Assembly: GCA_963816855.1 (NCBI GenBank)
Contig: CAWFMA010000020.1
Location: 60,560-124,559, forward strand
Reading direction: 5' to 3'
Length of the DNA stretch: 64,000 bases
Source of the DNA: DASTFP01 sp963816855
GTDB lineage: Bacteria > Verrucomicrobiota > Verrucomicrobiia > Chthoniobacterales > Terrimicrobiaceae
The position numbers and the translations under genes are program-made. Numbering within the stretch: the stretch's first letter is position 1; each line of letters opens with the position of its first letter. Shown here piece after piece: positions 43,117 to 55,211 of the stretch. The notes beneath the pieces were generated by a model that worked only from the letters and a program-made list of their open reading frames with translations, did no database searches and had not been told where the DNA came from.

Positions 43117-44458
43117 ATGACTACAAACGTCAAAAGTTCGGAAACGATTGAAAGAATCGACGCACTCGCCGGAAAACATGCTGCAGTCGTATTGTTTTCC
43201 CACTATCCGGCCGACCCCCGACCTCGTAGAGCCGCCGAGGCGATGATTCGTGCGGGGATGAGCGTCGATCTGATCTGTCTCAAGGGCGAAAGCGAATCTT
43301 TGCGAGAAACTGTGAACGGCGTCAACGTTCTTCGCCTGCCTATCCCAAAGACGCGCGGCGGGAAAGTTGCCTATTTAGTGCAATATTCGGCATTCGTTGT
43401 CGCCTGTTTCATCCTTCTGGCTTTTCGCAGTCGTCAGGAAGAGTCACGCTGTAGTGCACGCGCACAATATGCCGGACTTCCTGGTTTTCAGCGCGTTGAT
43501 TCCGAGGATCTTGGGATCAAAAGTCATGCTGGATCTCCACGATCCCATGCCGGAGCTGATCCAAAGCATTTACGGAGTCCCTTCAAACCATTGGCTGGTG
43601 AATTTGCTGATTCGACTCGAACGATGGAGCATCGGCTTCGCCGATCTGGTCATAACTCCAAACACCACGTTTCGAGATCTCTTCGAAGCGCGCGGATGCC
43701 CTGCGGGGAAAATTTTGATCGTCATGAATTCGCCTCAGATTGAACTGTTCGATCCCAGTCGATTCGAGCCAAAACCCTCTCCATTTGAAAAGGAGAGATC
43801 TTTTCAGCTGATGTATCACGGACTTCTGGTGGAGCGTCACGGTCTCGAGACCGCCATCAGAGCGGTTGCAATGCTTCGCGACGACATTCCGGGACTTCAG
43901 TTTCACATTTACGGAGACAAGACTCCCTACATGGCCAGGATGACTGAGTTAGTCACGACTCTCGGTCTCGAGAAAATCGTCCTTTATCACGGTTGCAAAT
44001 CGCATCACGAGATTGCGAAGGCTCTTGCCGCCATCGACTTGGGGATCATTCCCAATCGGCGTAGTCCCTTCACCGAGATAAACATGCCAACCCGGATTTT
44101 CGAGAATCTGGCTATGGGGAAAACTGTGGTGGTTCCAAACACTACCGGAATCAGGGATTATTTCAGCAAGGATCAGCTGGTATTCTTCGAGCCTGATAAC
44201 GTGGAGAGCCTCGCTCAAGCGATTCGATGGGCCTACCTCCACCCGCAGGAAGTTGAGCAGATGGTCCTTAGGGGTCAAGAGGTGCTCGATGCCCACACAT
44301 GGCAAAGGGAGCGGATAGGCTTTCTGAAAGGACTGCGGGATTTAATCGGTGGTGGCCAAGAAGCAGCTTCCGACGCTTGCACGCCCAAACAGTTGAAACC
44401 AACCGCCGAATTGCCCGTAAGTGAGCTCTTTCCGACCGTTCATAAGCATTCTAGATAA
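43117..44458 (+). pseudogene. Family 4 glycosyltransferase, frameshifted once
   Basis: The N-terminal Rossmann half (VVLFSHYPADPRPRRAAEAM) ends in a different frame from the rest; the shift is near 43415-43430. The second part is intact to the stop: AHNMPDFLVFSALIPRI, LHDPMPELIQSIYG, the acceptor-side MYHGLLVERHGLETAI and the nucleotide-sugar motif INMPTRIFENLAMGK. The full product would be about 445 residues, a retaining GT-B enzyme using a nucleotide-sugar donor. The stop overlaps the following ATG by one base. Confidence 0.82.
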
Positions 44459-44826
44459 TGACTAAACAAATAAGCTACGTAGTGGTCACCCCAGCGCGCG
44501 ATGAAGCCAAATACCTCTCGCTTACGATCGACTCTTTGGCAGCGCAATCCATTAAACCCGCGCGCTGGGTCATCGTCAACGACGGGTCAAAAGATGAGAC
44601 CGGGCTGATCGCCAGCGAAGCTGCCAAATCGCACGGTTGGATCACGGCCGTGAACCGTATTGACCGCGGATTCCGCAAGGCGGGAGGAGGCGTCGTCGAC
44701 GCCTTTTACGAAGGGTATCAGTGCGTCGTCGAACTCGTTCACAACCAATTCGTCGACGATCTTGGCGCACTCAGGCGCGCTTGCGCGAGCGAGAAAGGCG
44801 CTGACCTTTGCTTCGCCGCCGGATGA
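44458..44826 (+). pseudogene. Family 2 glycosyltransferase, truncated after about 95 residues
   Basis: The start MTKQISYVVVTPARDEAKYL and the nucleotide-binding segment VIVNDGSKDETG, then FRKAGGGVVDAFYEGYQ, are a normal GT-A N-terminus. Immediately after, where the DxD-containing segment should follow, the sequence is unrelated and the frame ends at 122 residues. No frame nearby restores the missing catalytic two thirds, so this is a true deletion or replacement rather than a single-base shift. The next gene, the polymerase, starts 68 bp later. Confidence 0.75.
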
Positions 44827-44894
44827 ATCTGCTACGTTTCGCCTCGCTGGTTAGGGTGATATCTGGTCTTAAATAAGTAACGAATCTACCGGCA

Positions 44895-46124
44895 ATGAAT
44901 GGTTTGGCATTATTCTTTACTCTGGCGACGGCTGCCTTAATGCTTGGCTTGCCAAGGAAGTGGGCTGTCCTACCGTTGCTGATGGGGGCCGCCTATATTA
45001 CTTTCGGTCAGAGGCTCGAGATCGGCAGCCTCAGCTTTCCTGTGATTCGTGTTGTCATTGCTGCAGGTTTTCTGCGTGTGATATTGAGAGGTGAGCGGCC
45101 CGCAGACGGCCCGAACTTGGTGGATCGACTGATGACGGTTTGGGCGGTCTGGAATATTTGTACAGCTTCTTCTTTCATCAATCGGACGTCAGCGTCTTTC
45201 GCCTCGGGGTGTTATACGATATTGTCGGGGCATACTTTTTGCTAAGAGTGTTCATACATGGAACCGAGGACATCCCTTCGATTTACGGGCGGTATGCCTC
45301 ATTTTGTGCCCAGTCGCTGTGATTATGCTTGTTGAGAAGCTGACAGGTAGCAACCTTCTCGGCATAATTGAGTTCGGTCCTCCATACGTAGCAATGACTG
45401 AAGGCCACTGTCGCGCGCTGCAGGGCTTGGTCACCGTTCTGCTGGGACGGTAGGCGCGATCTACCTTCGCCATGGCGGGGTCTGGTTATGGGGGCGAAAT
45501 CGGCGACTGGCTATTGTCGGACTATTGGCTACACTTACGATGGTGTTGGCGAGCGGTTCGAGTGGACCGATCCTCACGACGCTTTCGGTTGTAGCAGCGA
45601 TGTTTCTCTGGAAGATTCGGGATAAGCTTCGCGCAATTCGCTGGCTCGCTTTGGTCGCTATCCTCGTTTTGGATGTTGTGATGAATGACCCGGTTTATTT
45701 TCTACTGGCTCGCATCGATATCACAGGGGGCGGCACTGGTTATTTTCGCGCGCAACTGATCAGATCGGCATTGGAGCATCTCGACGAATGGTGGCTGGCG
45801 GGCACTGACTATACTCGTCATTGGATGCCATCGGGCATTACCGCAAATCCAAATCACACCGACATGACAAACTACTATCTCCAAATGGGAGTTTGGGGAG
45901 GGCTCCTTCTGATGCTCCTTTTCATTGTCGTCCTGCTTGTAGCGTTCGTCAGGGTCGGCAAGGCTTTGCAGGTAAGCGAGGCTGCAAATAGTGAGGATGG
46001 TTTCCTGATTTGGACGCTTGGTTGCATATTGTTTGGCCATGCAACTACATTCTTGTCCATCTCATATTTCGATCAGACCTTCCTGTTTTTTTTGCATTCC
46101 CTTAGCCTGCATTGCCTCTCTTAG
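44895..46124 (+). pseudogene. O-antigen polymerase/ligase-like membrane protein, frameshifted
   Basis: A polytopic membrane protein in pieces. Helices begin MNGLALFFTLATAALMLGLP; a second frame (VSVFRLGVLYDIVGAYFLLR) begins near 45150. Further pieces are VAVIMLVEKLTGSNLLGI and GAIYLRHGGVWLWGRNRRLA, then one uninterrupted frame from 45525 to the stop (MVLASGSSGPILTTLSVVAA). The segments follow the order of Wzy/WaaL-like proteins (MTEGHCR near the periplasmic loop). At least three shifts are needed. It would polymerise repeat units in the periplasm. Confidence 0.72.
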
Positions 46125-46128
46125 AGTT

Positions 46129-47863
46129 TGGCAGACAGCGCCAGCAGTCGTCGTCGAGGAAGCCGTTGTTGAGAACAACCCTGCCTGGTTTCCTACGTAT
46201 ATGGAAGGCCGGAGGTTGCCTGACGTTCTTACGTCCCCCCTTGGGTTGCAACCGGACGCAAAGATCATGATTAATCAATCTGTCGTTTACTGTCCCGACA
46301 AGATATCTATTGAGACCCAGAATGCGTTATTTCGCATTCTCGAGCAGCTTTTCTCTGTAAGATTCGGTTTCGCCGAACAAGATCGGCATGACAGCGTCGG
46401 CGAACTCCTTGGCGGAGTGCAGCCTTCAACTCGGAACGGCAGCGGCGTCTCTTCCTGAAACTGCCATCCCACCGTTGTGGGTTGGAAGAGGGAAAATCCA
46501 TGGAGATAGCGGTTCGGTTTGCAGACGACTCTTGTGTGCCATTTCCGTTTCGCGCCCGGCTTTTCACGACGAAAGTCTCCGTTTTGCCGGAAGCGCTTAC
46601 ACTGAGGCCCGGCGAGATTTCGCTTGCGACTTGCGATCTCGGCCCAATCTGGGCTTATTCTGACGAGTTGGGCGTAAAGCATTTTTCCTCGTCCCTCAGA
46701 TTACCAATCCTGCCCGTTGGCGGAGCCCTGCAGGACCTTTTGGGCGGAGACTCATTTCTGCAGATGCTGCCTTTGCTTGAATGGCTCCGCCAGATTTCTG
46801 GCAGCCAGAGCTATAATGATCGGGCTTGAGAGCCTGCTTCATTTTCGACGATCCAAACCTCCACTGGCCTTCTTACGGATTCGTGGATTACCAAACGCCT
46901 CGCGCAGAGAGCCGCCGCTGGCAACTACCACGTTTCCTTTGCAACGATACCGCTGGATACTTGGTACACTCACGAGTTGCTACCGCGGAGATCTTTCGCA
47001 AGCATTCAAAATGCCTCTCCTTAGCAATCCATGGTAATGATCATACCAAGCGAGAACTCGGGCGCGTCTACTCGGCAGATGAACGCATGTTCTTGCTTCG
47101 GCAGGCAATTCAGCGCGTCGAGCGTTTTGAACGCAGCACCCAATTAGCGGTTTCCAGAGTCATGATTCCGCCTCACGGCGCCTGTTCTGAAGAAATGTTG
47201 GCGACCCTTCCCATGTGCGGCTTCGAGGCGGCTTGTATTTCACACGGCTCGTTGCGGGCGCACAACAAGACCAAGGCGTGGACGAACTACCTTGGGTCTT
47301 TGCCGTCTGAACTCGTGCAGGGCTGTCCAGTGCTTCCGCGCTGGGGACTCGCGGGTGACGTAACTGATAAAATCTTGAGAGCCGCCTTTTTTGGGCAGCC
47401 TATCATTATCAGGGGTCACCATCAGGACTTGAGGAACGGCATCGAATTGCTTGACGATTTGGCTCGGGTCATTCACGGCTTGGGAAAGGTGACCTGGTCG
47501 AATCTCACCGATCTCGCTCGGTCAAACTATCAGTGGCGCACTAACGGCACCACGCTGTGCCTGAAACCCTTGGGGCGAAAGATTGTTTGTTCCATACCCA
47601 ACGGAATCCAAGATCTGTTGATAGAAAGTTCAGCGCGAGGTTTGTCAGAGCGCTGGGTAGTTCACGGTTCGAACCAATCCACAACCAACGCTGTTGTTGG
47701 GCAACATATTCCCTTAAATCCGTCGGTGGGTAACACACTTTCCATCGAAATCGCTCCGCGCCTGGAGCAATCAGTTCCCAAAGTACCCATCAGGCCGCGA
47801 CCGCTTGCGCTGGTCAGACGGTTTGTGACCGAAGGTCGGGACAGGTTCCTGTCTTCGGCGTAA
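46129..47863 (+). pseudogene. Deacetylase-like NodB-fold protein with uncharacterised N-terminal half, frameshifted
   Basis: The C-terminal half (46826-47863) is a polysaccharide-deacetylase-like domain: FIFDDPNLHWPSYGFVDY, LAIHGNDHTKREL, MIPPHGACSEEM and IIIRGHHQDL. Between about 46890 and 46980 the expected sequence (RAAAGNYHVSFATIPLDTWY) is in another frame, so two compensating shifts exist inside an apparently open frame. The N-terminal half is in two other frames (ENNPAWFPTYMEGRRLPDVL; RPGEISLATCDLGPIWAYSD). The 5' end is uncertain. It resembles large verrucomicrobial proteins of polysaccharide loci. Confidence 0.65.
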
Positions 47864-48104
47864 CGATCTCAGCGCAAGCTCTAGGGTTCTGTGAACCCTC
47901 CAGGTCTGCGTCCGAGGAAGATCACTGTTTCCGAAGATCATTTCTTCGATCTCGCATGGCTCTTCAATCAGTTCGATTTATCCACTTGCATCGATGTGCA
48001 TATGCGCTTAGGTAGCAACCCTTACCGCAAGTTGCCCCCCGCGAGTCTACAACATTCATCATACTAAAACGCATTTTCATTCCTGAGTGCAGACCACATC
48101 ACAA

Positions 48105-50178
48105 ATGAAATCCCCCCTCCTTCGAACCGCCTATTTAAACCGAGACCATCGGTCTCAGTTGAAACGTGTCCTGACATGCATCGCGCTAGTCATTCTGTCA
48201 CTGTTGTCCGTCGAAGCTGCCGACAAATACGTGCGCAAGGGAGCGACGGGCACGGGCACAGGAGCGGACTGGACGAACGCCTACACGGAGTTCAATCAGG
48301 TGACCACTTCAGGTCTGCCGGGGTTCGCTGTCTATGTCGCAGCCGGGACGTATACGACCAACCTCCCTACCTTCAACAACATTGATAACTGGACTCTGAA
48401 GAGGGCGACGATTGCCAGCCACGGCGCCAGCACAGGATGGAACAATGCTTATGACGGTCAGGTCACCCACACAGGAGGAAAGTTCCTTTTCCTGAACGGG
48501 TGCGACAACGTCATCATCGACGGTGGCGGTACGAAGGAACCGTGGTTATTCCGGGTGGTGGGGCAGAACTCCCCGCCAACGGGAAGTTCCAGATCGAGGG
48601 CGGCAGCAATGTCACCGTTCGCTACATCGACATGGATGGCAACGGATGTGCTTCAGGTGCAGATGCTGAAGATGGGTTCCGAATTGGCGGGACGACTAAC
48701 CTCACGCTGGAGCACAACTGGATTCATGACTACTGGTATTGCGGCGATGCTCATTCCGACGCGATCCAGATGCCGAGTGCCGACGGGGTAATCGTGCGCT
48801 CAACAAGTTTGAGGATTCGGGTATGCTTCTTTTTGTCGGTGACTGCGAATGGGGCAACCAGTCGGTTAACGAATCTTCCATGTCCACCACAACATCTTCA
48901 TTCAGCACCCCGGCGTTGCATCAAATTACCGTCTGTGCTGCTTTAAGGGAGTTGGGAACTCCTCGACCAGTTATAACATCTGGGAAAACAACACATTTTA
49001 TAGTGTCGGCTTTAACGGAGGAACTATCACTGAGACGGACCCCTGTGCCGCTTCAGGAGCGAATACCACCAGAAGGGTTATCAGGAACAATATCTTCGCG
49101 CCGGCGAGTTTCGCATGGGGAGCAGGGATTGAGTGGAGTCGCTCTCTGGCTACAACCTTTCTTTTGGGGGAGGCACGGTGGGGGGCAATGCCCTGACCAG
49201 CAACCCGCTCTTTGTCAGCTCAGCATCGGATAATTTCCGCTTGCAGGCCGGAAGCCCGGCAGCGGACAGCGGAACGTCAGTGGCCTTGGGATATGGGGAC
49301 ACGCTGACCGTTGATTATGACGGCAATCCCATCGGGTCGACGCGATCTCGCGGAGCTTTTGAATATGGCTCCGGTGGGCCGCCCGTAACGCCAAGCGCCG
49401 TGATCTCAGTGTCTCCGAACGCTCTTAGTTTTGGCACGGTTTCTGTAGGAGCCAACGCGAACCTTACCGTGAGCGTGGGAAATGCGGGGACCGGCACTCT
49501 CACAGGCTCGGCGACGGCGTCAGCACCTTTCAGTATCGTTTCAGGCGGCACCTACAACCTTGGCGCGGGACAATCCCAAACGGTTACCATTCGCTATGCG
49601 CCAACATCGGCGGGAGTTCACAATAGTTCCGTGTCTTTCAGCGGCGGAGGCGGAGCAAGTGCGAGTGTAACTGGAACCGCGCAGGGGCAAGGGCCTGCCT
49701 TAGGACTCATCTTTGATGCGGTTGACGGCAGTATAACTTTGCCATTCGTAGAGAACAGCACGGCTATGTCTCTCAATCGCTTGAAACCGGACTCACGGGT
49801 GCGGGACGCGCGGTTTACGTCTTCAATATCGCCAACGCGGGCGAATACACCATTTCGGCCAACGTGAATGCTCCCAGCGACGGCGCCAATTCGTTTTTCA
49901 TCAATGTTGATGCGGAACCCACGGATCCGGCGATGATCTGGGATATTCCAGCGACAAATGGATTCCAGGATCGAACCGTGAGCTGGCGCGGGAATGGCTC
50001 GTTTGACAGCCCTCAATACGCGACCAAGGTGTTTACTCTATCTGCAGGAACGCACCAACTGATCGTGCGTGGCCGGGAGGGCGGTACGGAGCTGCGGCGA
50101 ATCACGTTAGCGCCGGCCGCCTATGGTCCTCCGTCCTCCCCTTCGCCACCGTCGAACCTGCGAGTTGTTACTCCTTGA
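48105..50178 (+). pseudogene. Secreted right-handed beta-helix protein with choice-of-anchor-D-like domain, frameshifted
   Basis: A signal peptide (LTCIALVILSLLSVEA) is followed by KYVRKGATGTGTGADWTNAY, the usual start of parallel beta-helix (Pbl/PbH1) proteins. Helix rungs (NVIIDGGG, NVTVRYIDMDGNG, LEHNWIHDYWYC) occur in two frames, then NLSFGGGTVGGNALTSNPLF. A choice-of-anchor-D/ASPM-like domain follows (ALSFGTVSVGANANLTVSVG). A C-terminal beta-sandwich in another frame (ISANVNAPSDGANSFFINVD) resembles a carbohydrate-binding domain. At least five shifts. Beta-helix proteins of this kind are often polysaccharide lyases or adhesins; which applies here is unknown. Confidence 0.7.
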
Positions 50179-50448
50179 ATACCACGGCATGTCGCCTGGT
50201 TGTGGCAAGCAACGCAGGCACTTGTCGACTGGCGGAGAATTTTTGTCCCTGCGCTTTATCAGAGTAGCCCAGTAAACAGACGACTCGTCCTGAGCTTGCG
50301 AGTTTCAGCCATACGCAAGCAATCATTTATGCTTTGAGCTGTTGCCTCCCTAGGTATCTTCGGGTCACTGAACTATTTTTTGCAATTGCCTAGTGACGGC
50401 AAACAATCTCATGTTTATGATCAACATGTTCCAGATGCCGTTTATCCC

Positions 50449-51577
50449 ATGAGAATTACATTCGTTTTGCCGTTTGCAGGCCTCGCCGGTGGCATGCGCG
50501 TGATTGCGATTTACGCCGAACGCCTGCGCCAGCGTGGGCATAAAGTGTTGTTGGTCTCAACACCGCTTGACATCCCCCTGCGGCGCAAAGTTAAGTCCCT
50601 GGTTATGGGCCGTGGGTGGCCAGGTTTGCGGCGCGAACCTTCCCACTTCGATGCAATTAAGGTAGAGCATCGCATTCTCGACCGCGTACGACCGGTAACA
50701 GATTCCGATCTGCCAGATGCTGATGTCGTGCTTGCGACCTACTATACGACTGCAGACGGAGTGAGACGGCTTTCCCCTACTAAGGGTGCAAAGGCCATCT
50801 TCATACAGAACTATGAAGTGGAAGAAGGTAAGCCGAACCCCAGACTTGATGCCACTTGGCGCATGCCCATGCACAAGATTACTATCTCACACTGGCTGGT
50901 TCAACTAGCGCGTGACCGATTTGGCGATGAGATCGTTTCGCACATTCCTAATAGTGTAGATTTGAACCAGTTCAATGCACCGCCACGAGGAAAGGCCAGA
51001 GTTCCTACCGTTGGACTACCTCTATAACACATTTTCCCTAAAAGGCTGCCGCATCAGCCTCAAGGCGCTGAATCGTGTTGCGACGGCCCTGCCATCAGTC
51101 CGCTTGATTTCCTTCGGCGCGGAGCAACCCAGCTTGCGCCTTCCACTACCGCCCTTTGCTGAGTTTCATTACAGACCCCAACAGCACCTGCTCAAAGAGC
51201 TTTACGCGAAGTGTGACGTCTGGATGTGCGGAAGTAACGTCGAGGGATTTCACCTTCCTCCACTTGAGGCGATGGCTTGTCGGTGTCCGGTTGTCTCCAC
51301 AATGGTAGGAGGGCCCTTGGATATCATTAAGGAAGGCGTTAACGGCCATCTGGTGCCAGTCAAAGACTTCAAGGCGTTGGCAGACCGCACGTTGCGTGTG
51401 TTAAGCATGTCTCAGGAAAGCTGGAGAGGGATGTCCGACGCGGCATTCGAGACCGCGGCCGGTTTCACTTGGGATGACGCTACGGATCTGTTTGAGAGAG
51501 CTCTCGAATTTGCAGTTGAACGAAACCGACGTGGCGATTTCAACAAGAGTTTTGACCCTCTAGCGACGCGGTCTTAA
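50449..51577 (+). pseudogene. Family 4 glycosyltransferase, frameshifted once
   Basis: Residues from the likely start MRITFVLPFAGLAGGMRVIA to HIPNSVDLNQFN are in one frame; from about 51020 the frame changes to YNTFSLKGCRISLKALNRVA. The second half has the GT-B donor site VWMCGSNVEGFHLPPLEAMA and a normal C-terminus. Joined, it is about 375 residues and of the GT4 type. I chose the internal ATG at 50449 because the preceding residues are polar and not conserved. It lies in a lower-GC part of the island. Confidence 0.78.
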
Positions 51578-51666
51578 CCGCCTTTCCGGTCAACCACTAG
51601 CTTTCCCACCCCACATCATCAGGAAGATGTGCTACTACGCCCACCCTCCACTGGCGATAATCCACT

Positions 51667-52691
51667 GTGAAACTGAGTATTGTAATAATCTGCTGGAACG
51701 ACCTGAAGGTCATAAAGGACTGCCTCACCTCCGTCTTTGCCGAGACCACGCGCACACCTTTCGAGTGCAGTCGTCTCCGACAACGGCTCAACGGACGGCT
51801 CGCTTGATTACGTCCGCAGCCGTTTCCCGGACGTTCGAATTGTCGAGAATGGAGAAAACCTTGGGTTTGCCCGAGGAAACGACGCCGGGATTCGCGTCGC
51901 CACGGGCGAGTATGTCTTAATTTTGAATCCAGATACGATAATCCGCAATCATGCACTAGACACACTCGTCGCTTTTGCAGACACACGTCCGAACGCTGGA
52001 GCCTTCGGATGCCGTGTCCTGAATCCAGACGGTTCGTTCCAGCGTCCCGCTCGCCCGCATCCCTCAATATCGGGATATCTGATCAGCGCATTGTATTTGA
52101 GGTCTCTTGGCCGACTGTCGTCACGGTTTGAATCCGACCTCTATCCCGGTTGGGAAGGAACTGGCGAGCGCGAGATTGGCTACCAATCGGGATGCTGCAT
52201 TCTGTTTCGACTAAATGTCCTGCAACAGGTGAATGCCTTCGATGAACGTTTCTTTTTCCACTTTGAGGAGAGCGACCTTTGCTACAGAATCTGGCAGTCG
52301 GGACGAGCCGTCCTCTTCTGTCCGGACGCGGAAATCACGCACCTCGGCGGTCAATCTGTTGGACGCTTCCCGATTCGCTTTGCACTGGAAACGTACAGAG
52401 GCGGCCGGCTTCTTCTACAAGCACTATGGCGCACGCGGCCTCCTTACTCTCAGGTGGATCTATTTGCTGAACTTCACGCTTCGCTACTGTGGCTACCGGT
52501 TGTTAAGCGTATTTCGCAATAGCGACGCTCTAACGAATCGCCTGAACATGTACAAAGTGTCTATTAAGTGGCACATCCAAATTGACCCATCGCGCTTCAT
52601 CGAGACGGGCGAAGAGCCAAATCTCGGCTACGAGCCGCTCGCTCCCGCACCAAAGATGACGCACGAGATCACTTATCCTACAACAAGATAG
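51667..52691 (+). pseudogene. Family 2 glycosyltransferase (rhamnosyltransferase-like), frameshifted twice
   Basis: The frame from GTG 51667 reads KLSIVIICWNDLKVIKDCLT and breaks at about 51766. The next frame carries VVSDNGSTDGSLDYV, LNPDTIIRNHALDTL (DxD-like NPD), FHFEESDLCYRIWQSG and the acceptor-side end. It breaks again near 52395, and FFYKHYGARGLLTLRWIYLL follows to the stop. This is a complete WbbL-like GT-A enzyme of about 340 residues apart from the shifts. An alternative start at 51737 would drop the first strand and is less likely. Confidence 0.8.
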
Positions 52692-52701
52692 AATAAATAT
52701 C

Positions 52702-53804
52702 ATGCAAAACACACACTCACAATACACTAAAATCGCAACGACCTCTCTTGTCACCGGGGGCGCAGGCTTCATTGGTTCGCACGTCGCTGAATGTCTGATT
52801 CGCAGGGGCCACCACGTCGTCGTTCTTGACGATCTCAGCGGAGGCTACAGGCAACGTCCCACCAGGGGCAACCTTTGTAGAGGCCTCCATTCTCGATTAT
52901 GCGCTCATCGATTCGCTATTCCAACGCTATCGGTTTGATCATGTTTATCATTTGGCGGCCTATGCGGCGGAGGGCCTGAGCCACTTTATCAAGCGCTTTA
53001 ACTACAACAATAACGTCATCGGCTCGGTAAACCTCATAAATGCCTCTGTGAACTATGATGTTAAGCGATTCGTCTTTACCTCATCCATCGCAGTTTACGG
53101 AGCCGGCCAGACGCCCATGAGCGAAGAAATGATTCCGTCCCCCGAGGACTCGTACGGCATCGCCAAGCTTTGTATCGAACAGGAACTGCGCGTTTCCAAC
53201 GAAATGTTCGGATTGGACTACATCATCTTCCGGCCTCACAACGTTTACGGTGAAGGGCAGAATATTGCGCGACCGTTATCGTAATGTCGTCGGTATTTTC
53301 ATGAATCAACTCCTGAATGGCGAGCCTATGACTATCTTCGGTGACGGCGAACAAGAACGCGCTTTCACGCATATCAGTGACATCGCTCCGGCTATCGCCG
53401 AGTCAATTGACTTCCCGGCCGCCCGCAATCAGATCTTTAATATTGGCGCTGATGTTCCATTTACCGTCAATCACTTGGCGAAGGTCGTCGCCGAGGCTCT
53501 CGGCACCACCTGTAAGGTGAAGCATTTGGAACCACGCAAAGAGGTAAAATGCGCTTTCTCCGATCACGGCAAAGCCCAAGGCATATTCGGTACTCGACGA
53601 AGGACTTCTCTCGAAGAGGGTATTCGCAGTATGGTCGCATGGGTTCGCGCCCATGGCGCTAGAACCAGCGGCCCCTTTAAGGACATCGAAATCTCAAGGA
53701 ACCTCCCTCCGAGCTGGGTGCAGCAACCTTTGGTCAAGCCAGCGCTGAATGCGGATGCCATCTCGAGCACGCCGCGCCAAATGGACACCTTGGAAGCCCG
53801 CTGA
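52702..53804 (+). pseudogene. NAD-dependent nucleotide-sugar epimerase/dehydratase, frameshifted twice
   Basis: An SDR-extended protein in three frames. The NAD motif TGGAGFIGSHVAECLIRRGH lies at the start. After about 52846 come VYHLAAYAAEGLSHFIKRFN, SSIAVYGAGQTPMSEE and the catalytic Y-x3-K in DSYGIAKLCIEQ. After about 53264 comes IFMNQLLNGEPMTIFGDGEQ to the end. Total length about 365 residues. The 'MTIFGDGEQxRAFTHISDIA' pattern is that of UDP-glucose/UDP-GlcNAc 4-epimerase relatives. The substrate is not certain. Confidence 0.82.
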
Positions 53805-53873
53805 CTTCATGTCTCCGTTCACCAACGACGCCAGGTCAACTTTACATAGGTAAGGCGCTCAGCCGCGCGATTA

Positions 53874-55048
53874 ATGAACAGAGTAGCGACACTTCCGATC
53901 GAGGCAAGCGCTTGTTTACCCCCACCGCAAGGGTCGACAAATCAACCAACTGTAAGCTTCGTCGTTCCATGTTTCAATTTGGCTCATTTACTGCCTGAAT
54001 GCATCACGTCGATCCTGTCTCAGACTTACAGCAGCTTCGAGGTTCTGATAATGGACGACTTTTCGCCTGATAACACAGCAGCTGTTGCTCACTCATTTCG
54101 GGATTCTCGGGTTAGGCATGTACCAGTAATGAGCCTAACCTGGGTCATCTGCTTAATTACAACAAAGGCATCTGTCTCTCGCGCGGCAAATATGTTTGGC
54201 TAATTTCAGCCGATGACTATCTGCGCAAGCCCGATGTATTGCAGAAGTACGTGGATCTCATGGATGGGCATCCAAACGTAGGCTACGTTTTTTGTCCTGG
54301 CTTTGGCGTCCGCGATGGTATCGAAACCAGGGTATTAGGGCGCTACTCAGCACGTTGGGATCGAGATCGAATCATACCCGGTGCCACATTGTTGAGGAAG
54401 CTCCTTCGGTCGAATTTTGTCCTGACTCCGTCCGGATTGGTGCGGCGCGAGTGCTACTCTGGTTCAGCCTGTTTCCGAGGGGATATGCCGTGGGTCGGCG
54501 ATTGGTATCTATGGTGTCTTTTCGCTCTGCACTATGATGTTGGATACCTCGCGGAGAACATGGTCTGCTCTCGCGAGCAGCATGCTATGAGTATGACCCA
54601 GAAGCTTACGCGAGAAAGTCAGGATAGGTTGGACGCTTGCGCAGCCGAGGAGATTTCAATTCCTTGGCTCATCAGAAGCAAGGCTCACGAGATCGGAAAC
54701 CGTCGAATAGAGAGAATGTCTCTCGGCAGTCGCACATACATATGCTCGAACGATTTCCTCGAGACAGATTACAGAGGATCTAGCCGCTTTATGAACTTTC
54801 CCTTGTTCGAGGAATCGCTGCGGGATCATGCCTCAAGTGAGGCGGAACGAGATTTCGTTCGCGCGCGGGTCTACGACAACATCGGAAACGAATGCTACTG
54901 GCGGAGAGAGTTGGTCTTGGCCAAAAAATTTTATCGAGCAGCGCTCAGAAGGAATCCATGGATGGGAGCAGTCCTCATAAAGAGTTTGCTCCTTTCCGTT
55001 GGACGGCCGGGCGACTACATACGGAGGACTATTCTCTCGTTTCGTTAA
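53874..55048 (+). pseudogene. Family 2 glycosyltransferase, frameshifted once
   Basis: The first part (VSFVVPCFNLAHLLPECITS, LIMDDFSPDNTAAVAHSFRD) breaks at about 54127. The next frame continues NEPNLGHLLNYNKGICLSRG and KYVWLISADDYLRKPDVLQK with the DDY acidic motif, through a long C-terminal half to the stop at 55048. The complete product would be about 390 residues with a TPR-like helical tail (AKKFYRAALRRNPWMGAVLI). Start ATG 53874 is the first in frame; its ribosome binding site is weak. Confidence 0.8.
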
Positions 55049-55211
55049 AAGAGAGTAGTAATCTGTAGAATGATGCTATCTCGAGAACATCGGATTAGCG
55101 ACACACGCGCGCGGGTGTGAGTTCGCATACGCCCGCTTTTTCGGACGCGCTGTCAATGGTAGACTTTTGCCATTGCATCGATTTCCCAATGAGTTCCATA
55201 AATTACTTCGC

